From positions 1 to 7,528 of the forward strand of contig CAZRAU010000131.1 in NCBI GenBank assembly GCA_964598025.1: a DNA stretch of 7,528 bases, written 5' to 3'. The notes under the pieces were generated by a model. The model saw nothing but the letters and a program-made list of their open reading frames with translations, was not told the DNA's origin and searched no databases. Below, in pieces: positions 1 to 5,865 of this stretch; the stretch's first letter is position 1, and every line of letters begins with the position of its first letter. The DNA comes from JALGWN01 sp964598025. Lineage in GTDB: Bacteria > Arandabacterota > Arandabacteria > Arandabacterales > Arandabacteraceae. Position numbers and translations under genes: made by a program.

Positions 1-1
1 G

Positions 2-742
2 AAGGAGATGAAACAGATTACCGATCGCCTGGAGCTGAACTACATCTTCAAGTCATCCTTTGAGAAAGACAATAGATCGAGTGCCGCCTCATATAAGGGC
101 CCGGGGCTTGAAGGTGGCCTGGAGATCCTTGGGCGGGTAAGAGATGAAGTAGGGGTGCCGGTTCTCAGCGATGTCCATTACCCCGGGCAGGTGGCCCGCG
201 CCGCTGAGGTGCTTGATGTAATACAGATCCCCGCCTATCTCAGCCAGCAGACCGATCTGGCGATCGCGGTGGGAGAAACCGGGAAGCCTGTGAATGTCAA
301 GAAAGGGCAGTTCATCGCGCCCGAGGACATGAAAGGTGTGGTCTCTAAGATAAGAGGCACAGGAAATGCAAACATCATACTTACCGAGCGCGGAAGTTGC
401 TTCGGCTATAGGAGGCTGGTGGTGGACATGAGGTCGCTTCCTATCATGCGCTCGCTGGGATGCCCCGTGATTTTTGATGTGACCCATGCCATAAGAATAT
501 ACGGCTATTCGAGCGCCGATCCCAAGGGAGGGGAGCCCGAGTTCATACCCTACCTTGCCCGGGCTGCGACTGCCTGCGGTATCGATGGGCTGTTTCTGGA
601 GGTCCATCCGGCCCCAGGAAAGGCCCGGTGTGACGCCGCCAGCATGCTGCCCCTTTCTAAGGCCGGTGAGCTCTTGAAGCAGGTCGTCGAGATAGACCGG
701 GCAGTGCGGAATCTCCCGCGGGAGGGTGGCGGTGCCGCTTAA
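2..742 (+). CDS. kdsA: 3-deoxy-8-phosphooctulonate (KDO-8-P) synthase, 5'-truncated by window edge
   Basis: Cytoplasmic enzyme that condenses phosphoenolpyruvate with D-arabinose-5-phosphate to KDO-8-phosphate, for the inner core of lipopolysaccharide. The frame is already open at base 2. The ATG at base 8 corresponds to an internal methionine, because family members have roughly 25-35 more residues before ITDRL, including the segment with the metal-ligand cysteine of metal-dependent enzymes. Counting from that internal Met, family signatures are FKSSF (14-18), NRSS (22-25), GPGLE (31-35), SDVH (54-57), NVKKGQF (96-102) and DVTHA (157-161). H160, E198 and D209 match the known active-site/metal positions His, Glu and Asp. 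The usual Ser before the last Asp is Cys here (RCDAA). The stop codon overlaps the start of kdsC, indicating translational coupling. Its promoter lies outside the window. The product is secure; the metal class cannot be decided without the N-terminus. Confidence 0.96.
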   Translation, partial: KEMKQITDRLELNYIFKSSFEKDNRSSAASYKGPGLEGGLEILGRVRDEVGVPVLSDVHYPGQVARAAEVLDVIQIPAYLSQQTDLAIAVGETGKPVNVKKGQFIAPEDMKGVVSKIRGTGNANIILTERGSCFGYRRLVVDMRSLPIMRSLGCPVIFDVTHAIRIYGYSSADPKGGEPEFIPYLARAATACGIDGLFLEVHPAPGKARCDAASMLPLSKAGELLKQVVEIDRAVRNLPREGGGAA

Positions 743-1274
743 GGAGAAGAAGATCGCGCTCTTTGGAATGGATGTGGATGGCGTGCTTTCGGATGGCGGC
801 GTGTACTATGGTGACTCGGGAATGGAAATCAAGCGCTTCCACGTCCGCGATGGTATGGGGATTGCGATGCTGAGAAACGCCGGCGTCGTGCCCTTCATCA
901 TTACCGCCAGGCGAAGTGCGGCCACTGCCAGGAGGGCGGGCGAACTCCGGATCACGGAAGTTCACCAGGGGACGCATGACAAACTCGGGTGCCTCAGACG
1001 AATCGTCGCGAGACACAAGGTCACGCTCGACAAGGTATCCTTCATCGGTGATGACCTGTCGGACCTTGCGGTGCTCAAGGTTGTAGGACTGCCCATGGCC
1101 GTGGCGGACGCCGTTGACGAGGTGAAACAGGCGGCGAAATTCATTGCCGCGACGAACGGCGGCAACGGGGCTGTGCGCGAGGCCTGTGAGTATGTGTTGA
1201 AGCTAAACGGGCATGGCGACTCCTTCTTCGCCCTTTCAGGCTACAAGCCGGCGGATGACAATGGCGACGAGTGA
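732..1274 (+). CDS. kdsC: KDO-8-phosphate phosphatase (HAD superfamily, KdsC)
   Basis: Hydrolyses KDO-8-phosphate to KDO and phosphate, the step after KdsA. The 180-residue length is normal for this C0-type HAD enzyme without a cap, which usually works as a tetramer. HAD motif I is DVDGV with the nucleophile D14 and general acid D16. Motif II is T58 in IITAR, motif III is K84, and motif IV is GDDLSD with D107, D108 and D111. The C-terminal GNGAVRE segment (145-150) is typical of KdsC. I chose the GTG at 732 because a GGAGG at 721-725 lies six bases ahead of it. The GTG at 726 directly abuts that GGAGG and is a poorer start, but would add only two residues. The gene overlaps the end of kdsA by 11 bases and runs into the kdsD region, so the three genes form one operon. 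Confidence 0.95.
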   Translation: MPLKEKKIALFGMDVDGVLSDGGVYYGDSGMEIKRFHVRDGMGIAMLRNAGVVPFIITARRSAATARRAGELRITEVHQGTHDKLGCLRRIVARHKVTLDKVSFIGDDLSDLAVLKVVGLPMAVADAVDEVKQAAKFIAATNGGNGAVREACEYVLKLNGHGDSFFALSGYKPADDNGDE

Positions 1275-1320
1275 GCATACAAACGAAGGTGCAAGTAAGG
1301 GCCCCGATGAAGGCAGAGAC

Positions 1321-2340
1321 ATGACCTTCCCCGGCAATGTTGAGGGTGGAGTCGATGTGTTAGAGACCGCCCGGGCCGTGATAAGGATCGAAGCGGGGGA
1401 GATAGCCCGGCTCGAAGACCGCATAGGCATGGAGTTTGCCCAGGCGGTCGGTCTTATAGTCGCCTGCATAGAGCGGGACGGCAAGGTAATAGTCACCGGG
1501 GTAGGGAAAAGCGGTCTGGTTGCCAAGAAACTCGCCGCCACTTTGAACAGCATGGGGACCACGGCCTTCTTCCTTCACCCTGTGGAAGCCGTGCACGGCG
1601 ACCTCGGCATGGTGAGCGCCCGGGATGTAGTGATAGCCATCTCTAAGAGCGGCATGAGTGATGAGCTGGCCGCGCTCTTACCCACGTTTAAACGTCTGGG
1701 AAACAGAATCATCGCTATCACAGGGCACGCCACCTCGGATCTTGCGAAAGAGAGCGACCTCGTGCTGGATGTCGCTGTGACCAAAGAGGCCTGCCCATAC
1801 GGCCTCGCACCCACAGCCTCGACCTCGTGTGCCATAGCCATGAGCGATGCTCTTGCAGTATCGGTATTCGTTGTAAGAGGCCTCAAACCAGACGATTTTG
1901 CCTTTCACCACCCGGGTGGCGCTTTGGGGCGACGGCTACTGCTCAAGGTCAAAGACATCATGCATACAGGGGACAGCCTGCCCCTTGTCCGGGAGAAGTC
2001 GGTCATGGGTGATGCCCTGCTGGAGATAATCGAGAAGCGCCTGGGCGTGACCGGGGTTGTAGATGATCAGGGGAAGCTTGTCGGCATCATCACGGACGGC
2101 GACATCAAACGCATACTAATGGGCCATCCCAATGTCAAAGATGTCCGGGAGATCGAGGTCGGAAGCGTGATGACCCGGAATCCCCGCACGATTGATCAGG
2201 AAGCCCTCGTTGCACGCGCCATCCAGCGGATGGAAGCAGATCCCCACCGCCTTATAACCTGCCTCATGGTAGTGGATGACGGAGGCTTCCCCATAGGCCT
2301 CGTCCATATGCACGACTGCCTGAGGACCGGCATAGCCTGA
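1321..2340 (+). CDS. kdsD: D-arabinose-5-phosphate isomerase (SIS domain plus CBS pair)
   Basis: Interconverts ribulose-5-phosphate and arabinose-5-phosphate, the KdsA substrate, so the operon encodes supply, condensation and dephosphorylation. From ATG 1321 the protein has 339 residues (E. coli KdsD has 328). The SIS domain spans about 35-180, with GVGKSG (60-65) and ISKSG (107-111). Two CBS motifs follow at about 210-335 (IMHTGD, GIITDGD, VMTRNP, GLVHMHD). K63, E115, E156 and H197 align at a constant offset of four with the E. coli catalytic residues K59, E111, E152 and H193. I chose 1321 because GAAGG (1309-1313) lies seven bases upstream and the N-terminus then matches the family length. 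An in-frame ATG at 1261, overlapping kdsC by 14 bases, would add 20 low-complexity polar residues and has a weak ribosome site. The gutQ paralogue is a possible label, but the neighbours favour kdsD. Confidence 0.95.
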   Translation: MTFPGNVEGGVDVLETARAVIRIEAGEIARLEDRIGMEFAQAVGLIVACIERDGKVIVTGVGKSGLVAKKLAATLNSMGTTAFFLHPVEAVHGDLGMVSARDVVIAISKSGMSDELAALLPTFKRLGNRIIAITGHATSDLAKESDLVLDVAVTKEACPYGLAPTASTSCAIAMSDALAVSVFVVRGLKPDDFAFHHPGGALGRRLLLKVKDIMHTGDSLPLVREKSVMGDALLEIIEKRLGVTGVVDDQGKLVGIITDGDIKRILMGHPNVKDVREIEVGSVMTRNPRTIDQEALVARAIQRMEADPHRLITCLMVVDDGGFPIGLVHMHDCLRTGIA

Positions 2341-2382
2341 CCCCGGGACGGCCACTGCGTGCGCTTGTCAGCGGTTTGTACC

Positions 2383-2825
2383 TCATCGCATGCCTCGATT
2401 GGCTATCTTCACAAGAACGACTCGCGGCCAGTATAGAGAACATGCGCCTTCCCGCGTGAACAAATCCCCGAACTCAAGACTGTTGGTGGCGTAAGTGACG
2501 ACAAGGTCGGCGGCATCCGGACCGGCCAACTCCGGATGGGCCTTGGCCGCGTATACGAGTGGTTGCTCGCCGTCCGACTCGGGCGGACGGTAGACGACGA
2601 CCGGGGGACTCCAAGGGCCTGTGAGCGCAGGTGCGGTACGCAGTCCGATCGTTGAAGCGCCGAAGCCGTAGCTCGCGATGTGGATGAACCATCCCGAGCG
2701 CTCATCCCGGTGGAGCGAGCATTCACTTCCGGCGTCGTCCAGAACGAACGCCGGACCGCCTTCGCCGAGTGAGGCTTCCGGGACCCACCCCCGCCCGTCC
2801 CCCGCCCACCATTCGGCGCTGTCCG
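2383..2825 (-). pseudogene. 3' remnant of a beta-propeller (GH43-like, DUF4185/DUF5005-type) protein gene
   Basis: This is the C-terminal part of the chimera (residues 147-292), listed separately because it appears to be a fragment of a different gene. The pattern of aromatic strands and the ending with YATNSLEFGDL followed by LYWPRVVLVKI resemble the last blades of secreted carbohydrate-related propeller proteins. The signal peptide, the earlier blades and any catalytic residues are absent, and no upstream piece of such a gene is present elsewhere in the window. The family name is from memory of motif style, not from a search. That it is a foreign tail is more certain than its exact family. 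Confidence 0.6.
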
Positions 2826-3261
2826 CCAGATCCGTATCGCCTGTCACGAGGACTGCCGTGTCCGCTTGATCCTGGTGAAAAACCTCAACAATCTTCATGG
2901 AGATCGCAACATCGGTCTCCTTCTCCTCATAATGTGGATTGTCCCGCTGGCAAGTACGGCACCAGACCGTCTTGTACTTGAATCTCGCAAGGACGGGAAC
3001 AACTCCTGTGGCTGAGAGGCATTCCAGATAAAGCCTGTGTCTCGCAGTGACTCCGGGCCTGTGTGCATCGAGATGCGATGCGATGGCTGTGAAGTAGTAG
3101 ATCTTCTCAAGCACGGCGCCCGCCCCTATCACGGAAAGGTAGGACGCCAAGAGTGACCGAATGTCAAGCCACTTGGTGGACTGACCGGCCAGATCCGCTG
3201 ACGCGGCTCGGGCTGAGTGGTAGAGATTGAAGCCGTCAACCAAGAATACAGTACGGTTCAT
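2383..3261 (-). CDS. Chimeric NYN/PIN-like ribonuclease fused to the tail of a beta-propeller protein
   Basis: 292 residues from ATG 3261. A TTG six codons upstream (3279) is possible, but it falls inside the T-tract of the leader terminator. Residues 1-146 resemble bacterial NYN-domain proteins, predicted Mg-dependent RNases of the PIN-like fold: VFLVDGFNLYHS (5-16, acidic D9), a C101-x2-C104 pair, EEKETDVAIS (112-121) and VTGDTDLA (139-146) supply the acidic cluster. Family proteins normally continue with about 60-80 more NYN residues after GDTDLA. Here the sequence switches at about base 2824 to a Trp/Gly/Pro-rich segment (WWAGDGRGW, TAPALTGPWSPPVVVY, AAKAHPEL, VTYATNSLEFGDL, LYWPRVVLV). 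That segment resembles the end of extracellular five-bladed propeller proteins (DUF4185/DUF5005-like). Local GC is visibly higher after the join. The gene converges on kdsD, 42 bases away. The active-site acids survive but the NYN fold is incomplete, so activity is doubtful. Confidence 0.75.
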   Translation of the reverse strand: MNRTVFLVDGFNLYHSARAASADLAGQSTKWLDIRSLLASYLSVIGAGAVLEKIYYFTAIASHLDAHRPGVTARHRLYLECLSATGVVPVLARFKYKTVWCRTCQRDNPHYEEKETDVAISMKIVEVFHQDQADTAVLVTGDTDLADSAEWWAGDGRGWVPEASLGEGGPAFVLDDAGSECSLHRDERSGWFIHIASYGFGASTIGLRTAPALTGPWSPPVVVYRPPESDGEQPLVYAAKAHPELAGPDAADLVVTYATNSLEFGDLFTREGACSLYWPRVVLVKIANRGMR

Positions 3262-3270
3262 GACTGACCC

Positions 3271-3305
3271 CAAAAGCAAAACCCTCTAGGTCGCAACCTA
3301 GAGGG
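3271..3305 (-). terminator. Intrinsic terminator or attenuator hairpin in the leader of the NYN gene
   Basis: Perfect 10-bp inverted repeat: 3282-3291 (CCCTCTAGGT) with 3296-3305 (ACCTAGAGGG) around a 4-base loop. Read on the - strand, the stem is followed directly by TTTTGCTTTT (3281-3272), as in a Rho-independent terminator. It lies downstream of the predicted promoter and ends about ten bases before the NYN start codon, so it would act on that gene's own transcript as an attenuator. Confidence 0.65.
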
Positions 3306-3307
3306 GG

Positions 3308-3334
3308 CCACATAGGTTCGGTGAACCCATATGG
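3308..3334 (-). promoter_or_regulatory. Leader RNA hairpin upstream of the attenuator
   Basis: On the - strand RNA the arms 3334-3323 and 3319-3308 pair over 12 bp with a 3-base loop. Ten are Watson-Crick pairs and two are G-U pairs. The same two positions would be A-C mismatches in + strand RNA, so the structure is specific for the transcript of the NYN gene. Its 3' arm contains AACCTA (3318-3313), which could instead pair with TAGGTT (3300-3295) in the terminator stem, giving a possible but weaker antiterminator. Confidence 0.55.
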
Positions 3335-3348
3335 GGCTGACTACTAAT

Positions 3349-3377
3349 AGTATCGTCCATGTGTTACGGGGTGTCAA
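3349..3377 (-). promoter_or_regulatory. Sigma70-type promoter of the NYN gene
   Basis: On the - strand, TTGACA (3377-3372) is followed after 17 bases by GATACT (3354-3349), a four-of-six match to TATAAT. Predicted transcription starts near 3343, leaving a leader of about 80 bases that contains both hairpins. A small palindrome, TACTAATAGTA (3342-3352), overlaps the -10 and could be an operator half-site arrangement or chance. Confidence 0.65.
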
Positions 3378-3394
3378 GCCAAATATCGTGTTCA

Positions 3395-3443
3395 TCTTCT
3401 CGCTTGCCGCCTAGCGGAGCCCGAGTGAAGCGGCAGGTTATGC
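3395..3443 (-). repeat. attC site of cassette 3, with degenerate left end
   Basis: The R'' box GCATAAC (3443-3437) is followed by an inverted repeat: gcggca (3430-3435) opposite tgccgc (3405-3410). By alignment with the other two sites the R' position should be near 3401-3395, but it reads GAGAAGA instead of GTT followed by four bases. At about 49 bases it is also short for an attC. The R'' half is credible because it matches the cassette's own start; the R' half is lost or belongs to a non-cassette neighbour. Confidence 0.5.
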
Positions 3444-4360
3444 GAAAACAGCTAGTTCAGCGCCCTCCGCACTTGGCCACGACTTTTCGTAGAGCCTTGA
3501 TGCTCATTTTATCAGGTCCTTGTCGGTGAAGCATGCGATGGCAATTAGCGCAAACGGTAACAAGATCTTCCACCCGTGTTCGCGAGCCCCTCCTGAGCTT
3601 CGATAGCGGAACACGATGATGTGCCTCGGCAAAGCCACGGCCAATCTCGCCGTACTTCTCCACGAAATTGAATCCGCAGACCCCACAAATGAAACCGTCG
3701 CGGATCTTCGCGTCGCGGGCAAGAGATCGGGATCGCTCCCGTCGAAGGTGCGGGGCTAGCCTTCCCTCGATTCTGCCATCTTCGTCCTTGCCGTTCTTTG
3801 TGACTGCGGCCATCGCGGCAGTGAGTCTGACCGCCAGCGAGACGACCCTCGCCGTCAGAACGCTCCGCACAGCGGAATTGGTCCTGATTTCCCCGGAGAG
3901 GTAGACAGTGAAGAAACTGGCCTGGTATCGTTCCAACAAGGGCAAGTCGAAGTAATCTGGCTTAAGGGGGGAAGCGAGGAGCTGGTGACCATCGATTCTG
4001 GGCCCCATGTCTGTCAGTGAGAGATCCGGGCGCGACCGCTGATGATGCGTGAACGCTTTTGCGACCTCCGCGACCCAATCAAACTTCGTACTTGTGCAGC
4101 ATAGCGAAAGAACCGGCCGACCGATGTTCGGGAACAAGTCAAACCAGAGTTCGAGCCCACCCGCCATACCACTCAGGCTTATGACGCGTGAGGCCCATCC
4201 ACGAGTGTCGGTCTCAAACGGTCTTGTATCGGTACGACGAATCCTCGGGTCAGCGAGCTGAGCAAGTATGTCTTCCTGCAGAACACCAGCGAACTTCTTC
4301 AGACGACGCTTGTGCTTCTTGTTGAGGTTTTTCACACAATCCTTTCATTCTGGTGCATAA
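3401..4360 (-). mobile_element. Integron gene cassette 3 (HNH endonuclease)
   Basis: Cassette running right to left from the crossover in attC2 (4361/4360) to the far end of its own degenerate attC near 3401. Its R'' box GCATAAC (3443-3437) is the exact reverse complement of GTTATGC, the R' box built from its first bases (4360-4355). The right border is therefore exact; the left border is an estimate by alignment. The gene begins only 25 bases inside the cassette and no promoter is visible, so it would depend on read-through from upstream cassettes or Pc. Confidence 0.7.
3457..4335 (-). CDS. HNH endonuclease domain protein with an uncharacterised N-terminal region
   Basis: 292 residues from a GTG at 4335; AAAGGA lies four bases upstream. 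The C-terminal part (about 205-275) is a zinc-bearing HNH nuclease domain of the McrA-like type: C217-x2-C220, the AEAHHR stretch with H239 and H240, then a conserved Asn in the VCANCHRMLH block with C262, C265, H266 and H270. Such domains cut double-stranded DNA with a metal ion. The N-terminal 200 residues start with a very basic stretch (KKHKRRLKK), then a mixed alpha/beta region that I do not recognise. They contain no signal peptide or obvious membrane segment. That region may decide the target, as in modification-dependent restriction enzymes, but this is inference. It is the only gene of cassette 3. No immunity partner is visible, which argues against a free bacteriocin-type nuclease. 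Confidence 0.8.
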   Translation of the reverse strand: MKNLNKKHKRRLKKFAGVLQEDILAQLADPRIRRTDTRPFETDTRGWASRVISLSGMAGGLELWFDLFPNIGRPVLSLCCTSTKFDWVAEVAKAFTHHQRSRPDLSLTDMGPRIDGHQLLASPLKPDYFDLPLLERYQASFFTVYLSGEIRTNSAVRSVLTARVVSLAVRLTAAMAAVTKNGKDEDGRIEGRLAPHLRRERSRSLARDAKIRDGFICGVCGFNFVEKYGEIGRGFAEAHHRVPLSKLRRGSRTRVEDLVTVCANCHRMLHRQGPDKMSIKALRKVVAKCGGR

Positions 4361-4417
4361 CGGTATGCCGATCAGTGGCGGTATGGCCGGCCGTTCAACT
4401 GAATCGGCTTGTTATCT
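4355..4417 (-). repeat. attC recombination site of cassette 2
   Basis: 63-base attC read on the - strand. R'' is AGATAAC (4417-4411) and R' is GTTATGC (4361-4355). L'' and L' are the imperfect inverted arms 4408-4399 and 4375-4367 (ctgaatcggc opposite gccgatcag), with one extra base in L''. The extra base lies in L'', which matches the usual extrahelical-base polarity. Crossover is predicted between G4361 and T4360. R'' supplies the stop codon of the PIN gene. Confidence 0.85.
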
Positions 4418-4825
4418 GCCTCTCCTAATGTATGATCTCACGAATTCTCTGGGCGTTATGACAAGAATGTTGAATGTACCGGAGATGCTCAGAAGATCCT
4501 TGTCACCACTCACGATGACGCCAGCACCCGCTGAAAGAGCGCAGGCTATGAACTTGTCATCATGAGGATCTCGGCATATCGGCTGATCCAAAACAGGGGC
4601 CTCCACTATCAGTGCCTGTGCAAGCAGAAGGCCAAGCAGTCTTTCGAAATCGGTGTTGCTGCGTGTCCGAGAGAATTCATTGCCAACCCGCCTGTATTCT
4701 GCTAGGATCTCAGGCGAAAGAGCCAACTGAAACTCGCCCTCAATGAAGGACTCGAGGATAGTCAGTGCTGGGCCGGCGTAGAAGGCACCCGAGATCAGAA
4801 CATTGGTGTCGACCACCACCCTCAA
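4412..4825 (-). CDS. PIN-domain toxin (VapC-like RNase)
   Basis: 137-residue PIN-domain protein of the 'putative toxin component, PIN family' type (COG1569-like), predicted to cleave RNA with Mg2+ or Mn2+. The acidic residues are placed as in the family: D6 in VVVDTNVLISG, E43 in LAEY, D86 with D89/D90 in CRDPHDDKF, and D108/D110 in SGDKDLL. RDPxDDK and SGDKDLL are strong signatures. The ATG overlaps the antitoxin stop by four bases (ATGA-type, 4822-4825), so the two are translationally coupled. The stop codon TAA lies inside the R'' box of attC2, so the reading frame ends exactly at the recombination site. The protein is full length. Confidence 0.9.
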   Translation of the reverse strand: MRVVVDTNVLISGAFYAGPALTILESFIEGEFQLALSPEILAEYRRVGNEFSRTRSNTDFERLLGLLLAQALIVEAPVLDQPICRDPHDDKFIACALSAGAGVIVSGDKDLLSISGTFNILVITPREFVRSYIRRGR

Positions 4826-5088
4826 GATCGTCCCCTGACCTTGGTAATGGCCTTGCCTATGTCCTTGCGTCGCAGCCCCTTCTTCCGGGCCTCCTGCTGG
4901 AGCCGTTTCTGTAGTATTGTGAACTCCTCAAACGAAGGCGGAGAGATAACCTTCAGCATAACAACGTCATCGTGCCACAATACAACAAACTTGGATCCCG
5001 GCTTGAGCCCCATCTCGCTCCGTACCGATTCTGGAATAACTACTTGCCCCCGCGAAGACATCTTAGTGGTGGCCAAATCCTCTGTCAT
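4822..5088 (-). CDS. AbrB/MazE-family antitoxin (VapB-like)
   Basis: 88 residues. The N-terminal SpoVT/AbrB swapped-hairpin DNA-binding domain (about 6-50) shows TTKMSSRGQVVIPESVRSEMGLKPGSKF and a following strand pair. The C-terminal half (about 53-88) is charged and helical (FEEFTILQKRLQQEARKKGLRRKD), the expected toxin-wrapping segment. It should neutralise the downstream PIN toxin and repress the operon through the palindrome just upstream. An AGGAGG lies five bases before the ATG. It is slightly long for VapB but typical of AbrB-type partners of COG1569 toxins. Confidence 0.9.
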   Translation of the reverse strand: MTEDLATTKMSSRGQVVIPESVRSEMGLKPGSKFVVLWHDDVVMLKVISPPSFEEFTILQKRLQQEARKKGLRRKDIGKAITKVRGRS

Positions 5089-5098
5089 TCTGTCCTCC

Positions 5099-5116
5099 TA
5101 TTGGTTCTTACCAATA
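5099..5116. promoter_or_regulatory. Palindromic operator of the cassette 2 toxin-antitoxin operon
   Basis: Perfect inverted repeat TATTGGT (5099-5105) and ACCAATA (5110-5116) around four bases, lying between the predicted -10 and the ribosome site of the antitoxin gene. This position and form suit autoregulation by the AbrB-type antitoxin. Binding itself is inferred. Confidence 0.6.
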
Positions 5117-5118
5117 AG

Positions 5119-5147
5119 ATTGTAATACTCGTGGACACCTTCTGCAA
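5119..5147 (-). promoter_or_regulatory. Promoter of the cassette 2 toxin-antitoxin operon
   Basis: On the - strand, TTGCAG (5147-5142) is followed after 17 bases by TACAAT (5124-5119), a five-of-six -10. The -35 is weak. Transcription would begin within or beside the operator palindrome. Confidence 0.5.
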
Positions 5148-5170
5148 GCGTCCAGTGTCGACAGCTAAGC

Positions 5171-5234
5171 AGATAACGGTATGCGAATGACAGGCGATTT
5201 CCTTCTCCGCGGCTGGTCGATTCGCTGGTTAACT
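5171..5234 (-). repeat. attC recombination site of cassette 1
   Basis: 64-base attC read on the - strand. R'' is AGTTAAC (5234-5228) and R' is GTTATCT (5177-5171). L'' (5225-5213) and L' (5193-5183) are inverted arms differing by two extra bases in L''. Crossover is predicted between G5177 and T5176. The CATACCG before the cut is shared with attC2. The vapC stop codon directly abuts R''. Confidence 0.85.
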
Positions 5235-5614
5235 CACGGTCGTTTCGTCACTGTGTACTTGACACCCTCGACATCAGAGAAATCAGCATCCTGAGTCCAG
5301 AACGCAGCCCCGAAAGCCTCGGCTGTGGCAAGCATGACACTGTCAGCCATCGGGAGTCGCCTGCCCAGGCTCGTTCGTGCTGAGTCAAGAGCCAGCGCCA
5401 GTGTCAGATCCACGACTGTGCCCTGCTGCATCACCGCGACTGCCTGCAGAGCGTCGTGTTCACCTCTTTGCTCAGCGATACGCTTGAAAACCTCGAAGAT
5501 ACTCAGTGTTGGGACTATGAGGTTCTTAGCATCTTGTATAGGCTGCGCGAAGAAATCAGCATTGGGGCCGTCCGCAAAGAACTCGAGCCAGCCGGAGGAG
5601 TCCACCACGTTCAT
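5234..5614 (-). CDS. vapC: VapC-type PIN-domain ribonuclease toxin
   Basis: 126-residue VapC, the normal length. VapC toxins are Mg-dependent endoribonucleases that inhibit translation when the antitoxin is lost. PIN acidic residues: D5 in VVDSSGW, E41 in SIFEVFKR, D91 in LPMADSVMLATA, and D109/D111 in TQDADF. The MNVVDSSGWLEFF start and the ADSVMLATA helix are classic for the VapC4/VapC-like family. Four-base overlap with vapB (5611-5614) indicates translational coupling. The stop codon lies directly beside the attC1 R'' box, so the cassette has almost no spare sequence at this end. Confidence 0.92.
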   Translation of the reverse strand: MNVVDSSGWLEFFADGPNADFFAQPIQDAKNLIVPTLSIFEVFKRIAEQRGEHDALQAVAVMQQGTVVDLTLALALDSARTSLGRRLPMADSVMLATAEAFGAAFWTQDADFSDVEGVKYTVTKRP

Positions 5615-5817
5615 ACTCTGTCATCCTCGCGCTTCACGGAGGTGTCTATCCCGCGGACGAACCCGCGCATCTGCTTGGCCGGGCGAACCGGGATCAGCTC
5701 TATCCTGTTTCCGTAGACAATGGCCTGGACTTTCTGGCCAGGCTTCAGACCCAAGACCTCGCGTATGGCTTTGGGGATGACAACCTGGAACTTCGGGGAA
5801 ATCGTTACTGTCTGCAT
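5611..5817 (-). CDS. vapB: VapB-type AbrB/MazE-family antitoxin
   Basis: 68 residues. The AbrB-type DNA-binding fold occupies about 1-46 (TISPKFQVVIPKAIREVLGLKPGQKV, then a YGNRIELIPV strand). A short polar tail (about 47-68) should dock into the VapC active site. GGGAGG lies three bases before the ATG at 5817, and the operon promoter and operator lie directly upstream. The start is supported by the ribosome site and by the family N-terminus. Confidence 0.93.
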   Translation of the reverse strand: MQTVTISPKFQVVIPKAIREVLGLKPGQKVQAIVYGNRIELIPVRPAKQMRGFVRGIDTSVKREDDRV

Positions 5818-5828
5818 ACGCCTCCCTC

Positions 5829-5865
5829 ATCGATATAATAATCATCCTACTTGAATTATATCGAT
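5829..5865. promoter_or_regulatory. Operator of vapBC (long inverted repeat overlapping the -10)
   Basis: Perfect 11-bp inverted repeat: ATCGATATAAT (5829-5839) and ATTATATCGAT (5855-5865), separated by 15 bases, centre to centre 26 bases. The promoter-proximal arm covers the -10 hexamer and the other arm lies just before the ribosome site. This is the expected geometry for VapBC autorepression by looping two VapB dimers on one complex; the binding is inferred. Confidence 0.7.

Larger units (their letters stand above)
4361..5176 (-). mobile_element. Integron gene cassette 2 (VapB/PIN toxin-antitoxin)
   Basis: 816-base cassette between the crossover points of attC1 and attC2. Its R'' (AGATAAC, 4417-4411) is the exact reverse complement of the R' formed by its own ends (G4361 plus TTATCT at 5176-5171), as expected for the excised circle. 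It contains a complete two-gene toxin-antitoxin operon with its own promoter and operator. Confidence 0.82.

Noticed and set aside
1213..1260. kdsD start at ATG 1213
   Set aside because: It would overlap kdsC by 62 bases and add 36 residues without family support; 1321 has a better ribosome site.
2341..2382. attC site or terminator between kdsD and the NYN gene
   Set aside because: No R''/R' pair, inverted arms or T-tract hairpin is visible in these 42 bases.
2474..3110. Several overlapping open frames on both strands across the NYN gene
   Set aside because: They are GC-rich shadow frames with no family features; the - strand frame 2383-3261 carries the recognisable motifs.
3263..3345. Known riboswitch or T-box leader upstream of the NYN gene
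   Set aside because: Only two simple hairpins are present, with no conserved aptamer or T-box sequence that I recognise.
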